Of a DNA stretch of 64,000 nt, positions 16,245 to 24,797 are shown in pieces. The position numbers and the translations under genes are program-made. Under the pieces are notes generated by a model. It did no database searches. It saw nothing but the letters and a program-made list of their open reading frames with translations, and was not told the origin of the DNA. This DNA comes from Schaalia sp. JY-X169. Lineage in GTDB: Bacteria > Actinomycetota > Actinomycetes > Actinomycetales > Actinomycetaceae. The stretch covers positions 744,001 through 808,000 of the forward strand of contig NZ_CP059675.1 in the NCBI RefSeq assembly GCF_014069575.1, given 5' to 3'. Positions within the stretch are counted from its first letter, which is position 1; each line of letters opens with the position of its first letter.

Positions 16245-17222
16245 CTAGTCCTCTAGCAGATTGCCCGCTTCGGCTAGAGATGCGTCTGCTTCGGCATCGA
16301 GTTCACGCAGCACTCGTTCTGCCGTAGTGGCTTGAAGAGTGCTCACTGACGCGACAACTCCGGGGCGCAGACCGTCGGGAAGGTCCGTGCCCATGGGGAG
16401 ATTGAGGACGCTACCCCCGGCGACGCGCACCATGTGGATGCCGGCTGCCACGTCCCACGGCTTGAGGGCGGTCGCCATTGAGACCCCGATCCACCCAGCT
16501 GCGACCATGGCGAGGTCGACTGCTCCTGCGCCTGGCCTGCGAACAGTGGAGTAGGCGTTCATGAGGGTTGTCTCATGGACTAGGGACAAATCCGGGTTGG
16601 CATTGAGGTCATGCACGCCCGGATAGTAGGTAGCCAACAGCGCTTCGGTCTCTGTTGTGGGCCCCCTGCTGGTCAGTAGTTTCCTGGCCCCGTCCCTCTC
16701 GTCCTCATGCCAGAAGTGCCGGTCATCGGCAACGAAGATTTCGTAGTTGAAGGGAACAGAGATCGCGCCCGCCACCACTTCTCCGTCTAGCTCCACACCT
16801 ATGGAAGTTCCAAAGTAGGTGAGGCCGGAAGCAAAGTTCGCGGTTCCATCGATTGGGTCGACAATCCAGCGAACCCGATTGCTAAGAGGTGCGATGACTT
16901 CAATCACCTGCTCGGAGAGCGCGACGGCTGGAGCTTGAACGTACTCGGAAATATCCCCAACAAGTTCAGGGTCTAGTTCTTCACCCATCTCTTCACCAAG
17001 TACGGTGGAACCGGGCGCGAACTTTGCGAGGAACCAGCGGATGATCGCTTCGGTGCGCTGGTCGTGCACGGTGACGGGGTCGTGAATGTCCTGTTTCAAG
17101 CCAACTTCCGGCGCAGAGCGGGCCACGCTCCTCAAGTAGGGGGCAACCAGGGTGGTGGCGGTTGCTGCCAGTTCAGCAAGCGCAGTGGGAATTGACAGGG
17201 GAGAAACTGAGTTTTCAGACAT
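16245..17222 (-). CDS. Inositol monophosphatase family protein
   Basis: Mg2+-dependent, Li+-sensitive phosphatase fold. Metal-binding motifs are GEEMGEE (76-82), DPIDGT (122-127) and KPWDVAAG near residue 260, all intact, so activity is expected. The ATG at 17222 gives 325 aa, slightly longer than bacterial SuhB because of an N-terminal extension and an acidic tail; open frame upstream of this ATG has no family similarity. The physiological substrate could be myo-inositol phosphate, histidinol phosphate or a nucleotide phosphate; not resolvable here. It is divergent from rpsP. Confidence 0.9.
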   Translation of the reverse strand: MSENSVSPLSIPTALAELAATATTLVAPYLRSVARSAPEVGLKQDIHDPVTVHDQRTEAIIRWFLAKFAPGSTVLGEEMGEELDPELVGDISEYVQAPAVALSEQVIEVIAPLSNRVRWIVDPIDGTANFASGLTYFGTSIGVELDGEVVAGAISVPFNYEIFVADDRHFWHEDERDGARKLLTSRGPTTETEALLATYYPGVHDLNANPDLSLVHETTLMNAYSTVRRPGAGAVDLAMVAAGWIGVSMATALKPWDVAAGIHMVRVAGGSVLNLPMGTDLPDGLRPGVVASVSTLQATTAERVLRELDAEADASLAEAGNLLED

Positions 17223-17304
17223 GGGTCTAGTCTCTCGCACATCTTGTCGGAGCGTCGGTGAGCAACTCCACGTCACTAAATTGGGGCGGGGATGCGGATT
17301 CGCC

Positions 17305-17333
17305 TTGGGAATGTGCTCCGTAGGTGGCAGAAT
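17305..17333 (+). promoter_or_regulatory. Probable rpsP operon promoter
   Basis: TTGGGA (17305-17310) and CAGAAT (17328-17333) are separated by 17 bp in the 232-bp divergent gap before rpsP, leaving a leader of roughly 110 nt. The match is moderate. Confidence 0.4.
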
Positions 17334-17454
17334 GTGTGACTGTACTCGGCTCCGTGCCCCCTCTCTGCACGTGAATCGCGTTCTATGGGCGATACGCCGT
17401 TGGCCCCACCAATGGAAGTGGAGCCCACCGTAATAACAAGGAGAAACCACTCAA

Positions 17455-17910
17455 GTGGCTGTACGTATTCGTTTGAAGCGCCTCGGCGCAATCCACGACC
17501 CCAAGTATCGCGTTGTTGTTGTCGACTCGCGGAAAAAGCGCGATGGTCGCGTGATCGAGGAAATCGGTTTTTACGATCCGATCCCTAACCCCTCGATTAT
17601 CAAGATCGATTCTGAGCGTGCCGTCTACTGGCTCGGTGTTGGCGCGCAGCCTTCCGAGTCAGCACGTCGTCTGCTCAGCCTGAATGGCGACCTTGCTCGC
17701 GCATCAGGTAAAGAGAACGTTGTCAGCCGCATCAAGGTTGCTGACGTTGATAAGGCCGCTGAAGTGCAGGAAGCCATTACTGCGGCGGAAGATAAGGCGC
17801 GCAAGTCGAAGGCGAAGCAGGCTGAATCAAAGGCTGCCGCAAAGGCTGAAGCCGAGGTTGAGGCCGCAAATGCTAAGACTGAAGAAGCTGAAGAGGCTGC
17901 TGCAGAATGA
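17455..17910 (+). CDS. rpsP: Ribosomal protein bS16 with long Ala/Glu/Lys tail
   Basis: Small-subunit protein bS16. The start [21 protein letters not shown] and the core GFYDPIPNP are diagnostic. The start codon is GTG at 17455 with AAGGAG upstream. The folded domain ends near residue 85; the remaining ~65 residues are a charged Ala-rich tail, common in actinobacterial S16 but long here. The stop overlaps the start of the KH-domain gene by 4 bp (ATGA). Confidence 0.97.
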   Translation: MAVRIRLKRLGAIHDPKYRVVVVDSRKKRDGRVIEEIGFYDPIPNPSIIKIDSERAVYWLGVGAQPSESARRLLSLNGDLARASGKENVVSRIKVADVDKAAEVQEAITAAEDKARKSKAKQAESKAAAKAEAEVEAANAKTEEAEEAAAE

Positions 17911-18152
17911 GCTCGCTTGCCGATGCCCTAGAACATTTGGTGTCAGGAATTGTTGATCACCCGGAAGATGTTCGGGTCGACAGCAAAAACCAGCGCCGTG
18001 GCGAACTCTTGGAAGTCCGGGTTCACCCGGATGACTTGGGGCGAGTCATCGGTCGGAACGGACGCACAGCGCGTTCGCTTCGAAAGGTGGTTTCTGCGCT
18101 CAAGGGTAAGGATTTCGTTCGTGTCGATGTCGTAGAGACTGACCGCCGATAA
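17907..18152 (+). CDS. khpA: KH-domain RNA-binding protein (KhpA type)
   Basis: A single KH domain with the GxxG loop [11 protein letters not shown] near residue 50, 81 aa. It starts at the ATG in the ATGA overlap with rpsP. This family (formerly YlqC) sits between rpsP and rimM in many Gram-positive genomes and, with KhpB, binds RNA and affects cell division or translation in firmicutes. The exact role in actinobacteria is less clear. Confidence 0.93.
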   Translation: MSSLADALEHLVSGIVDHPEDVRVDSKNQRRGELLEVRVHPDDLGRVIGRNGRTARSLRKVVSALKGKDFVRVDVVETDRR

Positions 18153-18172
18153 TCTTTTGCGGGAAAACTCGT

Positions 18173-18215
18173 GACTAATGGGTCTGGCCAGGGGCCGGGC
18201 CCATTAGTCTTTAAT
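18173..18215 (+). terminator. Terminator-like hairpin after the KH gene
   Basis: GACTAATGGGTCTGGCC (18173-18189) pairs with GGCCGGGCCCATTAGTC (18193-18209) with one mismatch and a very short loop, then TTTAAT. The stem is about 17 bp and the T-run is short. It could end rpsP-khpA transcripts or attenuate read-through into rimM-trmD-rplS. Confidence 0.65.
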
Positions 18216-18330
18216 CAGAACAGCCAGACGCGAAGTCTTTTTCCAGAACCGACCGGCACGCAGGCCACGGATCCCGTATCTACCTGGATCCCGCATCTAA
18301 CGGGTGTCGCGTCCGACAACAGGGAGCACC

Positions 18331-18867
18331 ATGACGAAATCACCTTCTTCAGACCTACTTCTAGCCGGCATTGTTGGCGCAGCCCGGGGCTTGCGGGGTG
18401 AAGTTAGTGTGGATGTGCGTACGGACCGGGCGCAAAGCGTCTTCGATGAGGGCGCTACATTAACTACCTCGTCACCTGCGCACCCAGAGCTGGTTGTCGT
18501 CCGCGCGCGTGAGCACAGCGGCCGCCTCTTCGTGCAGTTCGAGGACGTCACCACCCGCGAAGACGCAGAGGCTCTGCGCGGTGTCGAGCTCCTCGTGGAG
18601 CCAGAATCTGAAGATGATGCCTGGTATGCAGCGGAGCTTGAAGGGCTCAAGGTCGAAGACGCTGATGGAAACATACTTGGCGTCGTGTCGGGCCTTGTTG
18701 CAGCTCCGGCTCATGATCTGCTCATCGTTCGAGCAGGGCAGGTGGACGTGATGGTCCCCTTCGTTGAAGAGATCGTTCCAACCATCTCGGTTGAGGAAGG
18801 TCGAGTTGTGGTTAACGCACCATCGGGCTTGTTCCCAGATGCAGATCAAGTAGCACCTCAAGACTGA
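18331..18867 (+). CDS. rimM: 16S rRNA processing / 30S maturation factor RimM
   Basis: Binds uS19 and assists assembly of the 30S head. N-terminal beta-barrel with AGIVGAARGLRGEVSV, C-terminal PRC-barrel with DAWYAAELEGLKVE and GNILGVVSGL then PAHDLLIV. 179 aa, normal. The ATG at 18331 follows AGGGAG; an in-frame GTG at 18304 lacks one. Thirteen bases separate it from trmD. Confidence 0.95.
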   Translation: MTKSPSSDLLLAGIVGAARGLRGEVSVDVRTDRAQSVFDEGATLTTSSPAHPELVVVRAREHSGRLFVQFEDVTTREDAEALRGVELLVEPESEDDAWYAAELEGLKVEDADGNILGVVSGLVAAPAHDLLIVRAGQVDVMVPFVEEIVPTISVEEGRVVVNAPSGLFPDADQVAPQD

Positions 18868-18880
18868 GGGGCGCGACAAC

Positions 18881-20188
18881 ATGCGTTTTGACGTCATCTC
18901 CACATTTTCAGAGTTCTTCTCCGTCTTGGATCTTTCCCTAGTGGGAAAGGCGCGCGACGCGGGCGTCCTCGACATCGAGGTCCACAATCTGCGGAACTGG
19001 GCAACTGGCAAACACCTGTCGGTTGATGATTCTCCCAGCGGTGGCGGTGCGGGCATGGTGATGCGCGCCGACGTGTGGGGTCACGCCATTGACGATGTCA
19101 TTTCCGAGGGTGCCGTCCTCGCGATCCCGACGCCAAGCGGTGCGCCCCTGACACAGCGCGACTTGGAGAGGCTCTCTACCGCCAAGCAGATTGTCATTGC
19201 GTGTGGGCGGTACGAGGGCATCGATGCGCGTGTTGCCGAGCACTACCGCACCTCGAGCGTGGAAGTTTTCGAGTACTCGCTTGGGGACTATGTCCTCAAC
19301 GGTGGGGAAGTTGCCGCAATCGCCCTCGTCGAAGGTGTGTCGCGTCTGGTCGAGGGTGTAGTCGGGAACCCGGAGTCACTGGCCGAAGAGTCGCACTCTG
19401 CCGAAGGTTTGCTGGAGTATCCGGTCTATACGCTTCCTCGTAGTTGGCGCGGTCTTGAGATCCCCGCAGTGCTGTTCAGTGGAGACCACAGTCGGATACG
19501 GCGGTGGCGGCGTGACCAGGCGCTTAGCAGAACCGCTGCTCGCCGCCCGGACATGATTGAAAAGCTGCTGGGGAGGGGCAGCGAACTGGATAGAGATGAC
19601 AGTGAGGTTCTGACTGCGAGAGGGATCGACATCTCCGGTGGTGGAGGTGGGTTCACCTTCGAGGTCGCTACGCCTGGCGATATTGCAGAGGTTGCTGACC
19701 TGGCTGCAAGGACCTTCCCCCTCGCGTGCCCACCCGGGACGACCCAGAGTGAGATTGATGATCACGTCGCCACCCACCTCAGTGTCGACGCTCTTCTCGC
19801 AGCGGTCGAGGACGGGGCGCGAATCACAATTGCACGCTCACTGAAAGACGGCACCATCGCAGCGTATGCACTGATCGAAGAGCGCACTGCACCGGATCTG
19901 CCCGGGGCGTCGGAGCGGACCTGCTACCTGTCGAAGATTTATTCGGACCCGAACGTGCATGGCACCGGTGTTGCCGGCGCTCTCCTTGACTTCGCGCTTA
20001 CAGATGCCATGGCATTGTGGGGCGTTAGCAGTGTCGCCCTTGGTACCAATCGCGCGAACAAGCGTGCCATCAGGTTCTACCGTAACCACGGTTTTAAGAA
20101 AGTTGGTCGACGGACCTTTGATGTGGGTGGACGGAGTCACTCTGATTTTGTGTACGTGCGTGATCTCACCCAGTTCCCGCCCCGATAG
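18881..20188 (+). CDS. trmD: tRNA (m1G37) methyltransferase TrmD fused to a GNAT acetyltransferase domain
   Basis: N-terminal residues 1-~240 are complete TrmD: MRFDVISTFSEFF, PSGGGAGMVMRADV, the SAM trefoil-knot segment YEGIDARVAEHY and LGDYVLNGGEVAA, and GLLEYPVYTLPRSWRG. It methylates N1 of G37 in tRNAs to prevent frameshifting. After a Gly-rich linker (SGGGGGF, ~residue 250) a GNAT domain follows: YLSKIYSDPNVHGTGVAGALL near 345-365 and ANKRAIRFYRNHGFKKVG near 390-407, as in RimI-like acetyltransferases. Total 435 aa against ~240-270 for ordinary TrmD. There is no stop or frameshift between the domains. The acetylation target is unknown; ribosomal or translation proteins are attractive from the operon context. 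Confidence 0.93.
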   Translation: MRFDVISTFSEFFSVLDLSLVGKARDAGVLDIEVHNLRNWATGKHLSVDDSPSGGGAGMVMRADVWGHAIDDVISEGAVLAIPTPSGAPLTQRDLERLSTAKQIVIACGRYEGIDARVAEHYRTSSVEVFEYSLGDYVLNGGEVAAIALVEGVSRLVEGVVGNPESLAEESHSAEGLLEYPVYTLPRSWRGLEIPAVLFSGDHSRIRRWRRDQALSRTAARRPDMIEKLLGRGSELDRDDSEVLTARGIDISGGGGGFTFEVATPGDIAEVADLAARTFPLACPPGTTQSEIDDHVATHLSVDALLAAVEDGARITIARSLKDGTIAAYALIEERTAPDLPGASERTCYLSKIYSDPNVHGTGVAGALLDFALTDAMALWGVSSVALGTNRANKRAIRFYRNHGFKKVGRRTFDVGGRSHSDFVYVRDLTQFPPR

Positions 20189-20200
20189 CGCACAATATTC

Positions 20201-20230
20201 TTGGAGTGGCGCCGCGAGTTGTGGCAGACT
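20201..20230 (+). promoter_or_regulatory. Probable rplS promoter
   Basis: TTGGAG (20201-20206) and CAGACT (20225-20230) are 18 bp apart in the 168-bp gap before rplS. The inferred leader of about 120 nt includes the hairpin at 20298-20311. Confidence 0.4.
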
Positions 20231-20297
20231 GGTGCACCGAGAATGTTGGTGAGACCTGCCGCGGGGGGCCACCATGAGGCTTCTCAGACCAACCTTA

Positions 20298-20311
20298 CGG
20301 ACTTCGGTCCG
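20298..20311 (+). promoter_or_regulatory. UUCG hairpin in the rplS leader
   Basis: CGGAC-TTCG-GTCCG is a perfect 5-bp stem closed by a UUCG tetraloop, about 45 nt before the rplS start. It may be part of an autoregulatory leader for L19, which is inference only. Confidence 0.5.
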
Positions 20312-20356
20312 GTTATGTGTTGCCACGACCTGCGGCGAAGGTAACGAGGAGCAGAA

Positions 20357-20713
20357 ATGCAGAAGTTAGATTTCCTTGACGCAGACTCAATGCGTGAAAG
20401 CATCCCCACGTTTCGTCCCGGTGACAACGTAAAGGTTCACGTGAAGGTTATTGAAGGTAGCCGTTCCCGTATCCAGATCTTCCAGGGCATCGTCATCGCC
20501 CGCAAGGGTCACGGGGTTACGGAGACTTTCACCGTCCGCAAGATTTCCTTTGGCGTAGGTGTGGAACGCACCTTCCCTCTTCATTCCCCAACGATTGAAG
20601 AGATCGAAGTTGTCTCCCGTGGTGACGTCCGCCGCGCAAAGCTTTACTACTTGCGTGACCGTGTTGGTAAGTCAGCGCGGATCAAGGAAAAGCGTATCAA
20701 CGTAACGAAATAG
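20357..20713 (+). CDS. rplS: Ribosomal protein bL19
   Basis: Large-subunit protein at the 30S-50S interface. [30 protein letters not shown] and [17 protein letters not shown] are characteristic; 118 aa is normal. GAGGAG precedes the ATG. Its order after rimM-trmD is the usual bacterial arrangement. Confidence 0.98.
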   Translation: MQKLDFLDADSMRESIPTFRPGDNVKVHVKVIEGSRSRIQIFQGIVIARKGHGVTETFTVRKISFGVGVERTFPLHSPTIEEIEVVSRGDVRRAKLYYLRDRVGKSARIKEKRINVTK

Positions 20714-20768
20714 ACATTGAGTTACCACGAACGTGGTACTTCATCGATGGCCCAGTCACCGCGAGCGG

Positions 20769-20774
20769 TAGACT
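20769..20774 (+). promoter_or_regulatory. -10 element of a probable leaderless lepB promoter
   Basis: TAGACT ends eight bases before the ATG at 20783. No ribosome binding site precedes this ATG, so transcription starting at the A of the ATG is likely. Confidence 0.4.
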
Positions 20775-20782
20775 GGGCCATC

Positions 20783-21658
20783 ATGCATCCAGAGTTACCA
20801 GAGACGGACCCTCCGTCCCCACAAGGTGGCGGCACAGACGGTCGTCTGGATTCCAACTCGCCGCCCGCAATGCCCCCGTCTTTTGCTGTGCCTCCAGGTC
20901 GTGAGCTCCGACCCACCGTAGAAAAACTGCCACCACACGGCACCCAGTTGCCATCACGCATGGGAAACCGCACCGTCCAAAGCCCGCGAGCAAGACGTGT
21001 TGGGCGTGCCCTGCTAGAGGTTGTTGCGGTTGTTGGGATTGCTGCGATACTCGCCCTCGGACTGAGGGCTTTCGTGGTGCAGGTTTACAAGATTCCTTCC
21101 GAATCGATGATGGACACCCTGAATGTCGGCTCCCGTATCGCTGTGAACAGTGTTCCTGGTTGGGGGAAACAGGTGGAACGCGGTGACATTGTTGTCTTTC
21201 GTGATTCAGAAGGCTGGTTGGATCCTGTCGATCAGACCACAAACTCCGTTTGGTCAACCGTTGCGGGATGGTTCGGCTTCGCTCCACAGGGTTCCGAGCA
21301 GATCGTCGTGAAACGTGTGATCGGTGTCGGCGGGGATACCGTCACCTGCTGTGACGACCTCGGGCGACTCTCCGTAAACGGAGTTGCCATTGACGAACCG
21401 TACTTGGCGGAGGGCGCAGTCCCATCGACAACACCCTTCTCCGTGGTGGTCCCGGAAGGCTCGTACTGGATGATGGGTGACAATCGGCAACGGTCAGCAG
21501 ATTCCGAGTACCACCTTGAGAATGGTCAAAATCCGTTCATTCCGGAAGGCTCTGTGATCGGGAGGGCGCAGTGGGAGATTTGGCCCCTTTCTGACTGGTC
21601 ATACCTGGGCAATCGGGATGTCTTCGCATCCGTCCCAGACCCACAAGACGTGTCATGA
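20783..21658 (+). CDS. lepB: Signal peptidase I
   Basis: Membrane serine protease that removes signal peptides from exported proteins. A Pro-rich cytosolic N-terminus of ~70 residues precedes one membrane segment (about 77-98). The catalytic Ser is in KIPSESMMDTL (Ser108) and the catalytic Lys in VVKRVIG (Lys177); box E GDNRQRSADSEY follows. The ATG at 20783 is favoured by the closely placed -10 element; earlier in-frame starts (TTG 20717, ATG 20747) would add 12-22 residues. The stop overlaps rnhB by 4 bp. Confidence 0.95.
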   Translation: MHPELPETDPPSPQGGGTDGRLDSNSPPAMPPSFAVPPGRELRPTVEKLPPHGTQLPSRMGNRTVQSPRARRVGRALLEVVAVVGIAAILALGLRAFVVQVYKIPSESMMDTLNVGSRIAVNSVPGWGKQVERGDIVVFRDSEGWLDPVDQTTNSVWSTVAGWFGFAPQGSEQIVVKRVIGVGGDTVTCCDDLGRLSVNGVAIDEPYLAEGAVPSTTPFSVVVPEGSYWMMGDNRQRSADSEYHLENGQNPFIPEGSVIGRAQWEIWPLSDWSYLGNRDVFASVPDPQDVS

Positions 21659-22353
21659 AGGTGATCCCCACTGGTGAAGTCGATCGCGCACTTCTGGATT
21701 CCTGGGGTTCGCTGGCAGGGGTGGACGAGGTCGGACGTGGCGCACTTGCCGGGCCGCTCGCGGTTGGGGTTGTGGTGGTTGACAGGGAATGCGGGCCAGC
21801 GCCCGAGGGCGTGGCGGACTCAAAAACCCTGCGCCCCAGTGTTCGTGAGGCACTGGTCGAACCAATAGGTTCATGGGCTCGTGCCAGTGCCATTGGCTGG
21901 GCCAGCCCAAGTGAAGTTAGTTCCGCGGGTGTCACCGCAGCGCTTCGCATGGCGTCGCTGAGGGCGTTCGCCCTCGTGCACAGGCAATTGCAATGCGGCG
22001 GGCACACTCCACTCGGTGCGGTCTTGTTGGATGGGAAGCACGACTACCTTTCGAACCCCACCCCCGCATTGTTTGGGGCTGATTCCACTGCTCTCCCGGA
22101 CCCCTGGGAGACGGGTCCCACCGCGCTACCCGTGGCGACAATGGTCAAGGCTGACCTGCACAGCCAAGTGGTAGCGGCCGCATCGATTATTGCCAAAGTC
22201 GCTCGGGATCGCTACATGTGTGACGTGCGGGATCCCGGCTACGGGTGGGCATCGAACAAGGGATACGGGGCCAAGTCGCACCTGGAGGGACTGGCGAGCC
22301 TTGGCGTGTCATCTCAGCATCGACTGGGTTGGCGACTCCCCGGAGTGAACTAA
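21655..22353 (+). CDS. rnhB: Ribonuclease HII
   Basis: Cleaves RNA in RNA-DNA hybrids and starts ribonucleotide excision. The active-site motif AGVDEVGRGALAGP gives the Asp-Glu pair, with a further acidic residue in LLDGKHDY and the KADLHSQVVAAASIIAKVARD helix. 232 aa. It starts in an ATGA overlap with lepB, so it is translationally coupled. Confidence 0.96.
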   Translation: MKVIPTGEVDRALLDSWGSLAGVDEVGRGALAGPLAVGVVVVDRECGPAPEGVADSKTLRPSVREALVEPIGSWARASAIGWASPSEVSSAGVTAALRMASLRAFALVHRQLQCGGHTPLGAVLLDGKHDYLSNPTPALFGADSTALPDPWETGPTALPVATMVKADLHSQVVAAASIIAKVARDRYMCDVRDPGYGWASNKGYGAKSHLEGLASLGVSSQHRLGWRLPGVN

Positions 22354-22416
22354 CCTGTAGCCAGGCCAGGATTCGATTTCGACTTTTTAGGCCGTGGGAT
22401 CGGGAAGGAAAAAGAA

Positions 22417-22722
22417 GTGAACCGCGACGACATCGAGAACTATGAGAACGCCTCTGAGCTGGGGCTCTTCAAAGAGTACCGGGACGTCGTCGCGCTCTTT
22501 AACTACGTTGTCGAAACAGACCGTCGCTTCTATCTGTGCAACTCGGTTGAGTTACAGGCACGCCCGGTGGGTAACGATATTTTCTTTGAGCTCACGCTCA
22601 CGGATGCGTGGGTTTGGGACATTTACCGTCCTTCCCGCTTCGTGAAATCGGTCCGGGTGGTCACGTTCAAGGACGTCAACATCGAGGAACTCACGAAGCC
22701 GGACCTGGATATTCCCTCTTAG
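22417..22722 (+). CDS. DUF2469 family protein
   Basis: A 101-aa protein of a conserved actinobacterial family of unknown function, recognised by ENYENASELGLFKEYRDVV and VWDIYRPSRFVKSVRVVTFKDVNIEEL. The start is GTG at 22417 after GAAGGAAAAAGAA. Its position between rnhB and yraN is the standard actinobacterial order. No catalytic motif is apparent. Confidence 0.93.
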   Translation: MNRDDIENYENASELGLFKEYRDVVALFNYVVETDRRFYLCNSVELQARPVGNDIFFELTLTDAWVWDIYRPSRFVKSVRVVTFKDVNIEELTKPDLDIPS

Positions 22723-22800
22723 TCCACAGAACACGGTTTGCGGCGTCTTCCACAGATAGTTCTTTGTGGGGATGCAGGTTGCTCGAGATGAGCAGATTCT

Positions 22801-23181
22801 GTGTCTGTGAACATAACTACAGACACCACTCAAAAAATCGGTCGCAATGGGGAAGCTGCTGCGGCACGCTTTCTTGAACAGCGCGGCTACGCCATTGTTG
22901 CGGCCAACTGGCGTAACGGTCGCGACGGGGAAATCGACCTCATCGCCACGATTGACGACCTCATCGTTTTCGTAGAGGTCAAGACCCGGCGGCGTATCGG
23001 TGCGCACGGCGCGCTCGAGGCAGTGTCGCCCCTAAAGCTGGCTCGCATGCAGCGGGTTGCCCTGGCGTGGCTCGCACATGCGGGTGAGCTTTCCGCGAGG
23101 TACCGTTTCGACGTCATAGGTGTGCACGTTGCCCCGGGCTTAGAGCCGGCTTTTGCATGGCTTCAGGATGTCGCCCAATGA
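22801..23181 (+). CDS. yraN: YraN / UPF0102 endonuclease-like protein
   Basis: Small protein with a restriction-endonuclease-like fold. GRNGEAAAARFLEQRGY, the catalytic-type NGRDGEIDLIA and VFVEVKTRRR (E-x-K) are present. 126 aa from GTG 22801; GTG 22807 is an alternative start. It precedes comM and dprA and overlaps comM by 4 bp. A role in DNA uptake or repair is inferred from context only. Confidence 0.93.
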   Translation: MSVNITTDTTQKIGRNGEAAAARFLEQRGYAIVAANWRNGRDGEIDLIATIDDLIVFVEVKTRRRIGAHGALEAVSPLKLARMQRVALAWLAHAGELSARYRFDVIGVHVAPGLEPAFAWLQDVAQ

Positions 23182-24797
23182 ACTCGACGACCCTGGCCCG
23201 CACATATGCCGTAGCGCTGCAGGGGCTGAACGGAAAGATCGTTGAGGTGCAGACCCATGTCGGCCCCGGGCTAGTGGGGACGACTCTGGTCGGGCTCCCA
23301 GATGCGTCTCTTAGAGAAGCAAAAGAGAGGGTTCGCGCAGCATTCTCCTCCTGCGCCATCCCCTCGCTTAGTAAGCGGGTAACGGTGAACCTTTCCCCAG
23401 CGGACCTTCCAAAGGCAGGCTCCGGTTTCGACCTCGCGATTGCAGTTTCCATGTTGATTGCGCGTGAGCAAATGGGCATCATCGCAGCGGCGGACACTGT
23501 TTTTGCTGCTGAACTGGGACTAGATGGCTCACTGCAGGCAGTACCCGGAGCTCTCCCAATCGCGTTGGCGGCAAGTGAAAACGGGTTCAAGAGGATAGTG
23601 GTGGCCCCAGCCATGGCGTCGGAAGCAGGCTTGGTTGAGGACGTACAAATCGTGGCGTGTGGTCATCTCCGGGACCTTCTGGCGATCTTCGGGAACAGTG
23701 GTCCGGAACTTGTCGATGCTCTTGAAGGGTGGGAACTGGTTGAACAGGAGGCTGAAGGTCGCATTCTCAGAAGTGGTGACGCACCGAGTGACCGTCCCTT
23801 AGGTGGAGGTGCTTCGCTCATCACCGCTGCCGGCGATGACGCGGACATCGTGGATGTTCGAGGACAGGCATTTGCGGTTGAAGCAATGGGGATTGCCGCC
23901 GTTGGTGGGCACCACTCAATCCTCTTGGGCCCGCCCGGTGTGGGGAAGACAATGTTGGCAACGCGACTCCGTGCGCTCCTCCCTGACTTGTCGACTCGCG
24001 ACTCCGTTGAGGTGACGGCCCTCCGATCCCTAGCGGGTTCAGACGGGGCTGTTGATTCCCTGATTTCGAGGCCGCCCCTGGAGCAACCCCATCATTCAGC
24101 GACGTTGGCATCCCTGATTGGTGGGGGAAACCCGATTCGGCCGGGTTCTGTTTCCCTTGCACACGCCGGAGTTCTGGTGCTCGATGAAGCTCCCGAGTTC
24201 AGCGTCAGGGTCTTGGACTCCCTACGTCAGCCCCTGGAATCTGGAACAATCGCAGTGCACAGAGCCCGGCAGAGGGTTGTCTTTCCTGCGCGGTTTCAAC
24301 TGGTGATGACAGCGAACCCGTGTCCCTGTGGCGGTGGGGTAAGAGCGGGTGAGGACCGCTGCCGGTGCACACACGCTCAAAGAGATCGCTACTGGGCAAG
24401 GATCTCCGGTCCACTGCTGGACAGGCTGGACATCCGCCTCCTCCTTGAACGGCCTGACCGAAATGCGCTGACAGGCGGTTCCACGGTGGATACCGCCAGC
24501 CTGCGGGAGAGGACTGTGGCGGCCAGAGCACGGTCGGAACGCAGGTGGCGAGGGCACCCGTGGCGGTTTAATGCCCAAGTTCCGGGACGCTATTTACGGG
24601 AGCGCACCGGGTTGGCCCGTGCGGATGCCCGGGCCCTCGAACAGGCAACGGAATCCGGTCACATCTCCCTCAGAGGAGTGGACCGCATTCTTCGCTTGGC
24701 CTGGTCTGTTGCTGACTGGGAGAACCACCAAGTACCACAATCCGATGATTTGGCGCGCGCATTTGAGTTGCGTGGCCAGGAAGAGAGAATCCGATGA
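23178..24797 (+). CDS. comM: YifB/ComM family AAA+ ATPase (Mg-chelatase-like)
   Basis: AAA+ protein related to ComM, a branch-migration helicase that promotes integration of taken-up DNA in naturally competent bacteria. An N-terminal Lon-like domain (TLVGLPDASLREAKERVRAA, DLPKAGSGFDLAIA) precedes Walker A LLGPPGVGKTMLATRL near residue 250, Walker B VLVLDEAPEF and the zinc-type MTANPCPCGGG with further cysteines. 539 aa is normal. The ATG at 23178 overlaps the yraN stop and its own stop overlaps dprA, so yraN-comM-dprA is one tightly coupled operon. Confidence 0.95.
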   Translation: MNSTTLARTYAVALQGLNGKIVEVQTHVGPGLVGTTLVGLPDASLREAKERVRAAFSSCAIPSLSKRVTVNLSPADLPKAGSGFDLAIAVSMLIAREQMGIIAAADTVFAAELGLDGSLQAVPGALPIALAASENGFKRIVVAPAMASEAGLVEDVQIVACGHLRDLLAIFGNSGPELVDALEGWELVEQEAEGRILRSGDAPSDRPLGGGASLITAAGDDADIVDVRGQAFAVEAMGIAAVGGHHSILLGPPGVGKTMLATRLRALLPDLSTRDSVEVTALRSLAGSDGAVDSLISRPPLEQPHHSATLASLIGGGNPIRPGSVSLAHAGVLVLDEAPEFSVRVLDSLRQPLESGTIAVHRARQRVVFPARFQLVMTANPCPCGGGVRAGEDRCRCTHAQRDRYWARISGPLLDRLDIRLLLERPDRNALTGGSTVDTASLRERTVAARARSERRWRGHPWRFNAQVPGRYLRERTGLARADARALEQATESGHISLRGVDRILRLAWSVADWENHQVPQSDDLARAFELRGQEERIR

